Source of the DNA: CAIZQW01 sp037133395
GTDB taxonomy: Bacteria > Verrucomicrobiota > Kiritimatiellia > RFP12 > UBA1067
Direction of reading: 5' to 3'
Assembly: GCA_037133395.1 (NCBI GenBank)
Contig: JBAXOG010000091.1
Coordinates: 1-19,129 of the forward strand
Length of the DNA stretch: 19,129 nt
Positions within the stretch are counted from its first letter, which is position 1. Each line of letters starts with the position of its first letter. The notes under the pieces were generated by a model. That model ran no database searches. It saw nothing but the letters and a program-made list of their open reading frames with translations, and was not told the DNA's origin. The translations under genes were made by a program, and so were the position numbers. Positions 1-7,478 of this stretch are shown piece after piece.

Positions 1-2016
1 CAAATCTATCGGCTGGCCAGCCTTTGCAACGTCGCCTTCAAACCCTTTAAGTTCAGAGGAGAGCTGGGATGCCTTGTTGGTTCCGACGGTATCCACCACG
101 CGATTGTGCTCGCTGGTCAATTTCGGGAAGACCTCACGTACTTGTTTATCAAAAGAGAGGGCCTGACTCTTGGAGTCGATCAACAAATTATTTTTCAGGA
201 CATTGCCCAGCGGTTCACGCGGCGCATTATTCATAGTTTCAGCAAGGCGCGGATAGCGCGTGCTCCACGGTGGATTCTTGTAATGCATCCGCTCCGCTCG
301 TTCTTCTAAATTCCATCCTTCTCCTGGTTGGTTCCAGTTTTTCCAACTCATGCCGCGAGAATCAAAGTGGAAACTGATCATGCTGTCCATGACCAGATTG
401 CAGGTGACGGTATTATCACGTCCGCCGCCGATGAATAGCGCACGTCCTGCACGTTGGAAGAGGTTTCCGTGCAAGGTGTCGCCCGAATCGCAATCATCTA
501 AATAGATGCCCATCAGGTGTTCATTTTGTCCCTGTCCGCCACCACCTAGGTCATGAAAATAATTGTATCGGACCACATTACCCTGACTTGTCCAGTCGCG
601 GCCTGTATAGAATGCGCCTACATCGCCAGTCTCCTGCTGAACGTTATACACTTCATTAAGTTCAATCAACTGCTCATTGCCCCCATAAAGGATGGCAGTA
701 TGCGGCGCATCGTGCATCACGTTATTACGCACGACATTGCCACAACCCTGAACTCCAAAGGCACCTGCATACGTCCGGCTAAACTGCCCAAAACGATACA
801 CAAGATTATTCTCCGCGACATTATTGCCGTTCACAAGGGTTTGCCGGTCACCGCCATTCAACACGATACCCGACGCGCCAACATCAAAAACGTCACAGGA
901 CTGAACACGGTTATGACTCCCTTGAATGGAAATCGCGGTACGGGCGACATTCCGTACCGTGCAGCCAGCAATCGTCATGGATGTACAATCCTGAAGGCTG
1001 AGGCCTTCTCCATGGTTGTAGGCAAAGGTCAGTCCCTGTATCTGGACATGTTTCACACCCTTCGCAACGATGAGCGGATTCTGGAGCGTGGCCAGCATCA
1101 TCTCTGCATGCTTCGCATTGGGTTCCGGATAATAAAAGAGCAACTTCGCCTTCCGGTCCAAATACCACTCGCCTGGGACATCAAGTTCTTCGAGCACATT
1201 CAACGCATAAAAGCGACGCTCCTTCTTTCCCCACGTGCCCGCCATCAGTCCATACCCATGTCTGGCCGCGAGGCGGACAACGCCCTGATCGGCCTCATAA
1301 CTTGCGACCTTCAAGACTTCATCCGACCAGTCATGCGTCCAATAACCATGCATCCATACGCCGTCCGCTATATTCCACTTGGCCATACGCGCATCCTTAA
1401 ATTCAAAGGCGCCCGGTTGTTTGTCACGTCCTGGATCAACCACCTTGCTAAAGGTGGCCCATTCCCCTTTGTTGGGCCAACGCGCAATCGTCTTTGGCTG
1501 GCCATCAACATAGAGAAAGGGGGGCACAATGGCCCCATGATAAGCTAAGGGAATTTGAGGCAGGTCGCCCTTCAAGTTCTGCGATACATCACATACCAGA
1601 ACGTTTTGACGTGCCTCTGGTTGCAACCGGGCAAGGATCTTTTCGTCCGCAATCGGCTTAAAATTCTTCTTGTCCAACAAAGCGCCACCATATAGTTTAG
1701 CGCCACCCTGTTTGCTAGCCTTGTAGATGACAGGATACGTTTCCGTGCCGCTATCTTCCTGTGTCAATTTAAAGGAGTCTGACAGCAGATAGACACCGTC
1801 CTTAACGATCACCGTGAAGGTCTGATTAGCACTTGCTTTTTTTGCTGTGCGAACAGCATCGCGGGCTTGTGCCAGTGTAGCAAACGGACGCCACCAAGAA
1901 CCTGACCCATCGGCACGTCCAGACGTTGAGACATAAAATGATGTCTCAGCAAAACTTGTCGAGACGCTGTTGATGACCCAACAAAAAAATCCCAACGCTA
2001 GCCATGATTGCTTCAT
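1..2016 (-). CDS. Secreted right-handed parallel beta-helix protein (C-terminus cut by window edge)
   Basis: An open frame of 672 codons runs from the ATG at 2016 to the window edge without a stop, so the protein is partial at its C-terminus. It begins with a signal peptide (MKQSWLALGFF..., likely cleaved after SFA at about residue 23). Then comes FYVSTSGRADGSG followed by RPFATLAQARDAVR, the usual opening of surface or secreted polysaccharide-active beta-helix proteins, and GVYLL. From about residue 330 it has repeated short strands rich in Asn, Gly and Val (such as NNVAENNLVYRFG, GNVVRNNVMHDAP and IELNEVYNV), typical of right-handed parallel beta-helix coils. The role is probably binding or cleaving a polysaccharide outside the cytoplasm, but no catalytic residues can be assigned and the substrate is unknown. 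A good ribosome binding site (AAGGGGAAG) lies just before the ATG, and the gene has its own promoter. Fold call is firm; enzymatic activity is inference. Confidence 0.85.
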   Translation of the reverse strand, partial: MKQSWLALGFFCWVINSVSTSFAETSFYVSTSGRADGSGSWWRPFATLAQARDAVRTAKKASANQTFTVIVKDGVYLLSDSFKLTQEDSGTETYPVIYKASKQGGAKLYGGALLDKKNFKPIADEKILARLQPEARQNVLVCDVSQNLKGDLPQIPLAYHGAIVPPFLYVDGQPKTIARWPNKGEWATFSKVVDPGRDKQPGAFEFKDARMAKWNIADGVWMHGYWTHDWSDEVLKVASYEADQGVVRLAARHGYGLMAGTWGKKERRFYALNVLEELDVPGEWYLDRKAKLLFYYPEPNAKHAEMMLATLQNPLIVAKGVKHVQIQGLTFAYNHGEGLSLQDCTSMTIAGCTVRNVARTAISIQGSHNRVQSCDVFDVGASGIVLNGGDRQTLVNGNNVAENNLVYRFGQFSRTYAGAFGVQGCGNVVRNNVMHDAPHTAILYGGNEQLIELNEVYNVQQETGDVGAFYTGRDWTSQGNVVRYNYFHDLGGGGQGQNEHLMGIYLDDCDSGDTLHGNLFQRAGRALFIGGGRDNTVTCNLVMDSMISFHFDSRGMSWKNWNQPGEGWNLEERAERMHYKNPPWSTRYPRLAETMNNAPREPLGNVLKNNLLIDSKSQALSFDKQVREVFPKLTSEHNRVVDTVGTNKASQLSSELKGFEGDVAKAGQPIDL

Positions 2017-2026
2017 ACTTCCCCTT
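2017..2026 (-). promoter_or_regulatory. Ribosome binding site of the beta-helix gene
   Basis: On the minus strand AAGGGGAAG lies immediately before the ATG at 2016. It supports this start, which also gives a clean signal peptide. Confidence 0.6.
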
Positions 2027-2057
2027 ATTGATTTTCCTACATTACTTAATATCAGGA

Positions 2058-2086
2058 AGTATAAGCAGATCATGCGTAACATTCAA
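2058..2086 (-). promoter_or_regulatory. Sigma70-like promoter of the beta-helix gene
   Basis: Read on the minus strand, TTGAAT (2086-2081) is followed by exactly 17 bases and TATACT (2063-2058). Both hexamers are close to consensus and the spacing is optimal. The predicted transcript start is near 2050, giving a leader of about 35 bases before the ATG at 2016. The site lies in the 79-base gap after the RdgC-like gene, so the beta-helix gene can be expressed independently of the topA group. No strong terminator was seen in the gap, so readthrough is also possible. Confidence 0.6.
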
Positions 2087-2095
2087 GCCAGCACT

Positions 2096-3193
2096 TTATT
2101 TATTAGAGAGCACGCCAATCCAGTCACGCATCTTGTCGAGTGTATTCTGCCAGTCCTTATAATCCATGCGGATATCGAGGAAGGTGTCGAACAGATGGAG
2201 CCAGGCGCTCCAGAAAAATTCAATGGACATCATGCGCTCTTCGACCTTGCCCATCTCTTCCAGTTGCTCGCCCTTGGGCAATTTGAGTCCGCGAAAGGCA
2301 AAATCTGAATCCATGGTCGCGGTATAAGAAGAGCTTGCATGCGCCATGGTAACCTTTGCGCGCTTCAGCTTCTTACCGCAGAGAAGCGCGGTGCCTGCTT
2401 CGCGACTATTGAGGGGCAACCCCTTGCGTAACGCCACTTCATGAGCACCCTGTCCTTCGCGGAAGAAGGTAACAGGACCTTCCAACATGATGCCAAACTC
2501 ACGTCCGTCGGGCAGATGATAGACACCGCCATCTTTTTCCCACGCAAACCAAAGCCATGTCATAAAATCCATGCCCAGCGTCCCCTCGACAGGCGGAGTA
2601 ATCGTTTCATCAGGCGTGAACATCACGGGGTCAAGATCCTTTGCATTGATCTGCTTGCGACGCATAGCGGCGGTCTCAGCCGTCACTAAAATGGGCATTG
2701 AATCAAGCGCATCCTTGGCAGACAAGACAAACGCATCGATCTGCTTGTCTGACAGGGCCCCAGCAATCAACAAATCATTGCGGAAATCCAGTACCGTGGG
2801 GATGCTTTGAAGCGTCGGAGGCATCTTTGGCTGAAGCATCTCGATGACGCGCGCCTTCACCTCCGCTTTGGCCTTACGCGAGAGCGTATCAAAGCCGCGC
2901 GCCTTCATCTCGACATCCTCTTCCAGCTTCTGATAAGCACGTAACAACGACGTCGGGATCTTCTTCTCCGCCTTCATCAACTGCACACTCAAGAAGGGAC
3001 CCGCAACACATTTCTCATCCGTGATTTCACGGTCAAAAAGATGCCGGGGCCCCACCCAGCCAGAAATGGGTTCGCGATCCAATTTTTCAATCGACGGGGC
3101 TAGTCGCCGAGCAAACTCTTCGACGATAGAAGAGGTATATTGCTGCGTCAAATAAAAGAGCCTGAAACTGACATTACCTGCATCAAAACCCAT
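2096..3193 (-). CDS. rdgC: RdgC-like recombination-associated protein
   Basis: This 365-residue protein resembles RdgC, a ring-forming DNA-binding protein that in Escherichia coli binds duplex DNA and limits RecA activity. Shared features are GWV at residues 45-47 in the matching position, then EKKIPTSLLRAY (about 76-87), a charged helix with L-RK-K-E-K spacing (about 90-120), a Pro-containing segment, and DALDSMPILV (161-170), which matches the LRKSLGSLPVVPL region of E. coli RdgC. It is longer than E. coli RdgC (about 300 residues) and clearly diverged, and the C-terminal half matches only weakly. The start is an ATG with AGGAG just upstream. It lies 14 bases after the topA stop, so it is probably cotranscribed with topA. 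No signal peptide or membrane segment is present, so it should be cytoplasmic or nucleoid-bound. Assignment is from remembered family sequence, not a search. Confidence 0.65.
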   Translation of the reverse strand: MGFDAGNVSFRLFYLTQQYTSSIVEEFARRLAPSIEKLDREPISGWVGPRHLFDREITDEKCVAGPFLSVQLMKAEKKIPTSLLRAYQKLEEDVEMKARGFDTLSRKAKAEVKARVIEMLQPKMPPTLQSIPTVLDFRNDLLIAGALSDKQIDAFVLSAKDALDSMPILVTAETAAMRRKQINAKDLDPVMFTPDETITPPVEGTLGMDFMTWLWFAWEKDGGVYHLPDGREFGIMLEGPVTFFREGQGAHEVALRKGLPLNSREAGTALLCGKKLKRAKVTMAHASSSYTATMDSDFAFRGLKLPKGEQLEEMGKVEERMMSIEFFWSAWLHLFDTFLDIRMDYKDWQNTLDKMRDWIGVLSNK

Positions 3194-3207
3194 AAAACTC
3201 CTTGGCG

Positions 3208-5733
3208 TTATTCATCCTTCTTATCAGCCGCTTTCTTGTTCAAGCCCAACTGCTCTGCATACATATCAAACTGCTGGATCTGCGCCTTATAGCGGAAGAC
3301 CATCCGCTTCATGGCGCCGCGCTGACGAAAGGTCAACGACTGCTGACGCGCATATTGTCCGGCGAGACTGTCGTAAAAATCCTTGTCATTAAAAACCTTC
3401 TTGCCACGTGTGACCGGCTCCTGCCAAGTGGCCACCTGGCTCAGCATCTCCAACAGGACAGGGCTTTCTATATCCAATTCTGGCTTTGCCTGTTCAGCAG
3501 AAAGGCCAAGCTGTTCACGCACGGTGTCAAAATTTTCAAATTGCGACGCATTTTGAACAATAATCCGTTCAATGGCGGCAACCTGCTTATCGCTGAGCTT
3601 GCGTCCATTGACCACCTGACTGCGAAGCGAATCAATAAAGCCAGCCTGGGATTCCGAGAGTTCGACTTGCTCCAGCAATTGAAAGCGCATCATGGAGGAC
3701 TCGGGTGTCGCCATCGCGTTATCCGAGACGACAAGCTTCTCATAGCCTACTGCTGTTAGCTGGGCTTCCAAATCTGGAATCTGCGCCCGATAACGCAGAC
3801 AGATCTTCACCAGTGCTTCCACTTGCTTTTCCGACACAGCCTTTTCCTTAGCTTCAATCTGCTCAATGATGGAGGTCACGAAGCGAGCATCGCTATATTT
3901 GCGCTTGCCCCGTTGAACTTCTGGGGCCCATTCCGTAATCTGACTGACTAAGGCCATAACGCCACTCACCTTGGCCGTGTCGACAGGGGGCTCCTTCGCC
4001 AGTTCCATCCACATGGTAAAGCGCTTATAGAACTCCTCCATCATGTGGGTCCATTCTATACGACCTTCCTCGATATGATCCAACTCTTCTTCCATTTCAG
4101 CCGTAAAGCCCACATTAAAAAGTGCTTCGAGTTTTGCCACTAACAGGTCGTTGACTTTCAACCCCAGCTCCGTAGGAGCAAGCTGCCGTTTCTCGCGCGT
4201 CGTATACTCACGGGCATTCAGCGTTTCTATGATTGCCGCATACGTCGAAGGGCGTCCGACACCATTCGCTTCAAGTGCTCGGATGAGCGATGCTTCGCTA
4301 AAACGCGAAGGTGGCTTGGTCTCTTTACGATCACTTAACCACTGTAAAACCTGAAGCTCATCCCCTGTTGCCAAGGGTGGGAGGTGATCCACTTCTTCAA
4401 CCTCCTCATCTTCGTCATCCTCTTTTTTCTTATGGATATTAAGTGCCATCACCTTCAGAAAGCCATCAAATAATACTTCCGAGGCAGAAGCAAAGAAGGT
4501 ATAGATATGCGTAATTCCCTCTTTAAGCGGCTGGATTTCGACCGTCTTCTGTTCAATCTTCGCCGCGGCCATCTGGCTGGCGACAAAGCGTTTCCAAATC
4601 AAGTCGTAAAGCTTAAGCGACTGTGCATCCAAGATGCTTTTCAGGCTTTCGGGTGTGCGAAGGACGTCCGTGGGACGAATCGCTTCATGTGCCTCCTGGG
4701 CATTGCTCCGGCTCTTATAATAGTTAGGGGTCTCCGGGTAATAGCCAGCCCCATAAGATGACGTAATGAACTCCTTAGCGGAGGCCTGAGCATCACGCGC
4801 AATATTAAATGAATCTGTACGCATATAGGTAATCAAACCCACTGCGCCAGCATTGCCTATTTCAATACCTTCATACAATTTTTGCGCCAAGCTCATCGTC
4901 CGATTCGGCGAGAATCCACAAACACTGGAAGCCGCTTGCTGAAGTGTTGACGTAATAAAGGGAGGCAAGGGCCTGCGCGACGTTTCACGCACCCGAACAT
5001 CCTTCACGCATATCCGACTGCCTTCAACTTCTGCGAGCAACGCCTTGGCTGCGCCTTCAGAATGAACCGCTGTTTTTTCACCATCGACCTTGACCAACTT
5101 AATTGCAAAGGGATCCTTCGGAGGTGCCTGCCGGCAGACATTGGCGCCCAGCACCCAATATTCTTCAATATTGAACGCTTGAATTTCCCGTTCTCGTTCC
5201 GCAACCAAGCGCAAGGCAACCGACTGCACACGTCCGGCACTCAAACCACGCTTGATACGGCTCCACAGCATGGGGCTCACCTTATATCCCACAATACGAT
5301 CCAGTACGCGACGCGCCTGCTGCGCATTCACGCGATTCATGTCGATCGTCCCTGGGTTTTCAAACGCGGCTTTCACGGCTCGGGCTGTAATTTCATTATA
5401 CTGTACGCGGAAGAAGGGTGTATCCTTTGCATCGCCTGCGAGCGTCTCCTGCAAATGCCAGGCAATCGCCTCCCCTTCACGGTCAGGATCGGGTGCCAGA
5501 TAAATGACATCTGCGGTCTTTGCCGCCTTCCTGAGTTCGGCGACGGTCTTTGCCTTGTTTGCGGATACAACATATTTGGGTGTAAATTGATGTTCAATAT
5601 CAACACCCAAGGTTCGCTCCGGCAAGTCACGGATGTGTCCAACCGACGACTTTACAACATAATTTGATCCTAAAATTTTCCCAATGGTCTTCGCCTTTGC
5701 AGGCGACTCAACAATGACAAGCTTCTTTCCCAT
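3208..5733 (-). CDS. topA: DNA topoisomerase I with a repeat-type C-terminal tail instead of zinc ribbons
   Basis: Type IA topoisomerase, 841 residues, which relaxes negative supercoils by cutting one DNA strand through a phosphotyrosine. The TOPRIM domain opens with KKLVIVESPAKAKT (catalytic Glu9) and has DPDREGE with the metal-binding acids Asp82, Asp84 and Glu86. The strand-cleaving tyrosine is Tyr303 in GLITYMRTDS. Other family motifs are SAGRVQSVALRL (165-176), EAHEAIRPTD (347-356) and GVGRPSTYA (491-499). An acidic stretch (436-449) interrupts the core. After about residue 590 there is no tetracysteine zinc ribbon (one isolated Cys only). Instead there are three copies of a helical repeat. 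The start at 5733 is chosen because MGKKLVIVES is the family N-terminus and has GAAAGGAAG upstream; an in-frame upstream extension of 13 codons looks spurious. It follows dprA by 52 bases and precedes the RdgC-like gene by 14. Confidence 0.95.
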   Translation of the reverse strand: MGKKLVIVESPAKAKTIGKILGSNYVVKSSVGHIRDLPERTLGVDIEHQFTPKYVVSANKAKTVAELRKAAKTADVIYLAPDPDREGEAIAWHLQETLAGDAKDTPFFRVQYNEITARAVKAAFENPGTIDMNRVNAQQARRVLDRIVGYKVSPMLWSRIKRGLSAGRVQSVALRLVAEREREIQAFNIEEYWVLGANVCRQAPPKDPFAIKLVKVDGEKTAVHSEGAAKALLAEVEGSRICVKDVRVRETSRRPLPPFITSTLQQAASSVCGFSPNRTMSLAQKLYEGIEIGNAGAVGLITYMRTDSFNIARDAQASAKEFITSSYGAGYYPETPNYYKSRSNAQEAHEAIRPTDVLRTPESLKSILDAQSLKLYDLIWKRFVASQMAAAKIEQKTVEIQPLKEGITHIYTFFASASEVLFDGFLKVMALNIHKKKEDDEDEEVEEVDHLPPLATGDELQVLQWLSDRKETKPPSRFSEASLIRALEANGVGRPSTYAAIIETLNAREYTTREKRQLAPTELGLKVNDLLVAKLEALFNVGFTAEMEEELDHIEEGRIEWTHMMEEFYKRFTMWMELAKEPPVDTAKVSGVMALVSQITEWAPEVQRGKRKYSDARFVTSIIEQIEAKEKAVSEKQVEALVKICLRYRAQIPDLEAQLTAVGYEKLVVSDNAMATPESSMMRFQLLEQVELSESQAGFIDSLRSQVVNGRKLSDKQVAAIERIIVQNASQFENFDTVREQLGLSAEQAKPELDIESPVLLEMLSQVATWQEPVTRGKKVFNDKDFYDSLAGQYARQQSLTFRQRGAMKRMVFRYKAQIQQFDMYAEQLGLNKKAADKKDE
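3241..3960 (-). repeat. Three tandem protein repeats in the TopA C-terminus
   Basis: TopA residues about 592-664, 685-744 and 762-831 align with one another. The shared pattern is a short helix ending in a Trp-containing turn, then F--SL--Q, about five variable residues, a Leu-Ser or Ser-Glu step, KQ or RQ, a helix of the type A--RI--RY-AQI, and an end such as EQLGL. Examples are FVTSIIEQ...VSEKQVEALVKI, FIDSLRSQ...LSDKQVAAIERI and FYDSLAGQ...LTFRQRGAMKRM. Copies 1 and 3 also share a RGK(R/K) segment before the first conserved Phe, which copy 2 lacks. Alignment was by eye; the units are clearly related but diverged. Confidence 0.75.
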
Positions 5734-5740
5734 GACGTAT

Positions 5741-5749
5741 CTTCCTTTC
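5741..5749 (-). promoter_or_regulatory. Ribosome binding site deciding the topA start
   Basis: Minus-strand GAAAGGAAG lies about 7 bases before the ATG at 5733. It supports starting TopA at MGKKLVIVES and argues against the longer in-frame start at 5772. Confidence 0.6.
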
Positions 5750-5785
5750 AAAAAAACAATCTTTCGCTTCACTCAGGCGTGGTGG

Positions 5786-6925
5786 TTACGATGCCCGCAT
5801 CACGATGCCTCCTGGCATCAATTTCATCAACCTCTTAATCTGCAAACTCACCAACAGCGCATTCACCCGTCCAGCAGGCAAACCCGTCTTACGAATAACA
5901 ACATCGATCGGTGTCCCGCCATCGTCGACGATGACCATAAGCGAGCGTTCCTCAGCCGTCAATACCGGCATCGGCTTCTTCTCCTCCCCAGACTCCATCT
6001 TTTTTACAGGCTTGCGTATTTCGGTTGAGATACGCGCACTCCTGCCAACAAAGAGATCTTGAACCTCGTCGATGACCTCCTCTGGCGACGTCACCAACCT
6101 CGCCCCCTCCTTCAACAACTTGTGACCTCCCTGAGATGCAGCCGAATCAATGCGCCCGGGGATCACCATCACCGACCGATTCTGATCCATCCCCTGCCCT
6201 GCGGTAATCAGGGTTCCACTGTTGATCGGAGCCTCGACAACCAACACACCCCTTGAAAGTCCGCTGACGATCCGATTCCGCATCGGAAACGTCTGTCGAT
6301 CTGGCTGACGTCCAAAAGCATACTCCGAAATAACCGCGCCCCCCGAGGTCACAATCTCACGCGCCAGCTTCGTGTTCGACTTCGGATAAAGGCAATCCAG
6401 TGCACCACCCAACACCGCAACAGTCTTCCCCTTGGCCTTCAATGTGCCAAGATGCGCCTCTGTATCAATTCCCTCGGCAAGCCCGCTGACGATGGTATAG
6501 CCCGCAACGCCAAGCTGATAGGCAAACCGTCGTGCGGTCTCGCGTCCGTAAACCGTCGGATGACGCGTCCCCACAATGGCGATAGACGGCGTATCCAAGG
6601 CCGTGACGTCGCCCGCCACATACAGAACGAGCGGCGGATCCGTTATTTCCTTTAATAAGGCTGGATACGTTTCCTCATCCCACGTGATCAGATGTACACC
6701 CGTTTTCGACGCCCGCTCCAGCTCTTCCTCAGCCGAGACACGCCTCAAGTCCTGTGTCAACAACATCGCTCGCTCAACGCCAATACCTGGAATAGCCTGG
6801 AGTGTCTCCTCCGAAGCCTCAAACACTGCGGCCAACGAACCCAACGCTTCAATAATCTGCTGAGCCGTCACAGAGCCAATGCCCTGAACTCGGTTAAATG
6901 CTATTAATGCTTCTCGTTCTGTCAC
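5786..6925 (-). CDS. dprA: DNA processing protein DprA (Smf)
   Basis: DprA protects incoming single-stranded DNA and loads RecA during natural transformation. It is also widely kept in bacteria not known to be competent. The 379-residue protein has three parts: an N-terminal helix-hairpin-helix region (NRVQGIGSVT, QAIPGIGVERA, residues 11-54); a Rossmann-like domain with SIAIVGTRHPTVYGRE (114-129), SGLAEGIDTEAH (147-158), PKSNTKLA (181-188) and FPMRNRIVSGLS (213-224); and a C-terminal winged-helix (DML1-type) domain at about 323-379. Length and motif order match full-length DprA. The start is GTG, with GGAGG about 11 bases upstream. It begins the minus-strand DNA-processing group and lies 52 bases before topA. 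Confidence 0.95.
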   Translation of the reverse strand: MTEREALIAFNRVQGIGSVTAQQIIEALGSLAAVFEASEETLQAIPGIGVERAMLLTQDLRRVSAEEELERASKTGVHLITWDEETYPALLKEITDPPLVLYVAGDVTALDTPSIAIVGTRHPTVYGRETARRFAYQLGVAGYTIVSGLAEGIDTEAHLGTLKAKGKTVAVLGGALDCLYPKSNTKLAREIVTSGGAVISEYAFGRQPDRQTFPMRNRIVSGLSRGVLVVEAPINSGTLITAGQGMDQNRSVMVIPGRIDSAASQGGHKLLKEGARLVTSPEEVIDEVQDLFVGRSARISTEIRKPVKKMESGEEKKPMPVLTAEERSLMVIVDDGGTPIDVVIRKTGLPAGRVNALLVSLQIKRLMKLMPGGIVMRAS

Positions 6926-7056
6926 GCTATGTTTTTCCTCCGAAACCCAAGTTCTTGTGTGCCCAAAGGCGCAAAAGAATTTAAGGAAGTATCATATTTT
7001 TTTTGAATTGGCAAGGGCGGATAAGAAAATTATATTTCTTTTTTTAAGGTTAGGAA
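6926..7056. other. AT-rich divergent intergenic region between dprA and rpsT
   Basis: The non-coding stretch between the divergent dprA and rpsT genes is rich in A and T runs (for example near 6996-7005 and 7038-7046). It must contain the dprA promoter. Minus-strand TATGAT at 6996-6991 could be a -10 element, but no convincing -35 sits at the right distance. No RNA gene or coding sequence was seen. Confidence 0.5.
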
Positions 7057-7088
7057 TTGACCAAACCGGAAAATGAAGGTAATATAAT
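7057..7088 (+). promoter_or_regulatory. Probable rpsT promoter
   Basis: TTGACC at 7057-7062 is followed after 17 bases by TAATAT (7080-7085), overlapping a perfect TATAAT at 7083-7088 (20-base spacing from the same -35). Either reading puts the transcript start at about 7092-7096, giving a leader of roughly 37 bases before the rpsT ATG. Confidence 0.55.
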
Positions 7089-7131
7089 CACCGTTTTTAC
7101 CACGAGTAGAGCATTTAAGGAGCAACGTTTC

Positions 7132-7395
7132 ATGGCGAACATTAAGAGTGCAATTAAGCGTGCCAAGCAGGCAACAGTGAGTCACACGCGTAACAAAGCC
7201 GGCAAGAGCCGTGTGTTGACCGCACGCAAAAAAGTATTAGCGGCAATTGAGTCTGGCAACAAGGATGAGGCGACGAAAACCTTTTCCGCTTACGCCTCCG
7301 TCTTGGACAAGACAGCGAAAAAAGGCATCATTGCCAAAAACAACGCGAGTCGCAAGAAATCACGCATGGCGATTAGCATTGCAAAGCTGGGTTAA
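7132..7395 (+). CDS. rpsT: 30S ribosomal protein S20
   Basis: An 87-residue, highly basic protein, the usual S20 length. It starts MANIKSAIKRAKQA and contains NKAGKSRVLTARKK and KGIIAKNNASRKKSRM, the classical S20 pattern in which long basic helices bind 16S rRNA in the small subunit. The ATG at 7132 is preceded by AAGGAG with nine bases of spacing. A longer in-frame reading from 7057 begins inside the promoter and is not credible. It is transcribed alone or with lipB behind a terminator-like hairpin. Confidence 0.97.
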   Translation: MANIKSAIKRAKQATVSHTRNKAGKSRVLTARKKVLAAIESGNKDEATKTFSAYASVLDKTAKKGIIAKNNASRKKSRMAISIAKLG

Positions 7396-7423
7396 TTCTG
7401 CTTTGTCTTTGATCAAAAGCGAG

Positions 7424-7464
7424 ACCGGTCACCGTACAGTAGTAAGGTGTCCGGTTTTGTTGTT
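7424..7464 (+). terminator. Terminator or attenuator hairpin after rpsT
   Basis: ACCGGTCACC (7424-7433) can pair with GGTGTCCGGT (7446-7455), nine of ten positions matching, across a 12-base loop. The stem is followed directly by a T-rich tract (TTTGTTGTT). It ends the rpsT unit, but lipB begins only 14 bases later. Confidence 0.75.
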
Positions 7465-7478
7465 CTATCGAATCAGGC

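Noticed and set aside
553..1548. Long plus-strand open frame (331 codons) opposite the beta-helix gene
   Set aside because: It lies wholly antisense to a well-supported gene with signal peptide and beta-helix repeats. Its translation has no recognisable domain or good ribosome binding site, so it is a frame shadow.
3202..3759. Plus-strand open frame opposite the end of topA
   Set aside because: It is antisense to the TopA repeat region, which shows clear protein-level self-similarity on the minus strand.
5062..5667. Plus-strand open frame (201 codons) opposite the topA N-terminal half
   Set aside because: It overlaps the conserved TOPRIM and core region of TopA on the other strand and has no family features.
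6926..7131. Small RNA or riboswitch in the dprA-rpsT intergenic region
   Set aside because: The region is AT-rich with homopolymer runs but shows no strong conserved-looking stem; promoter function explains it.
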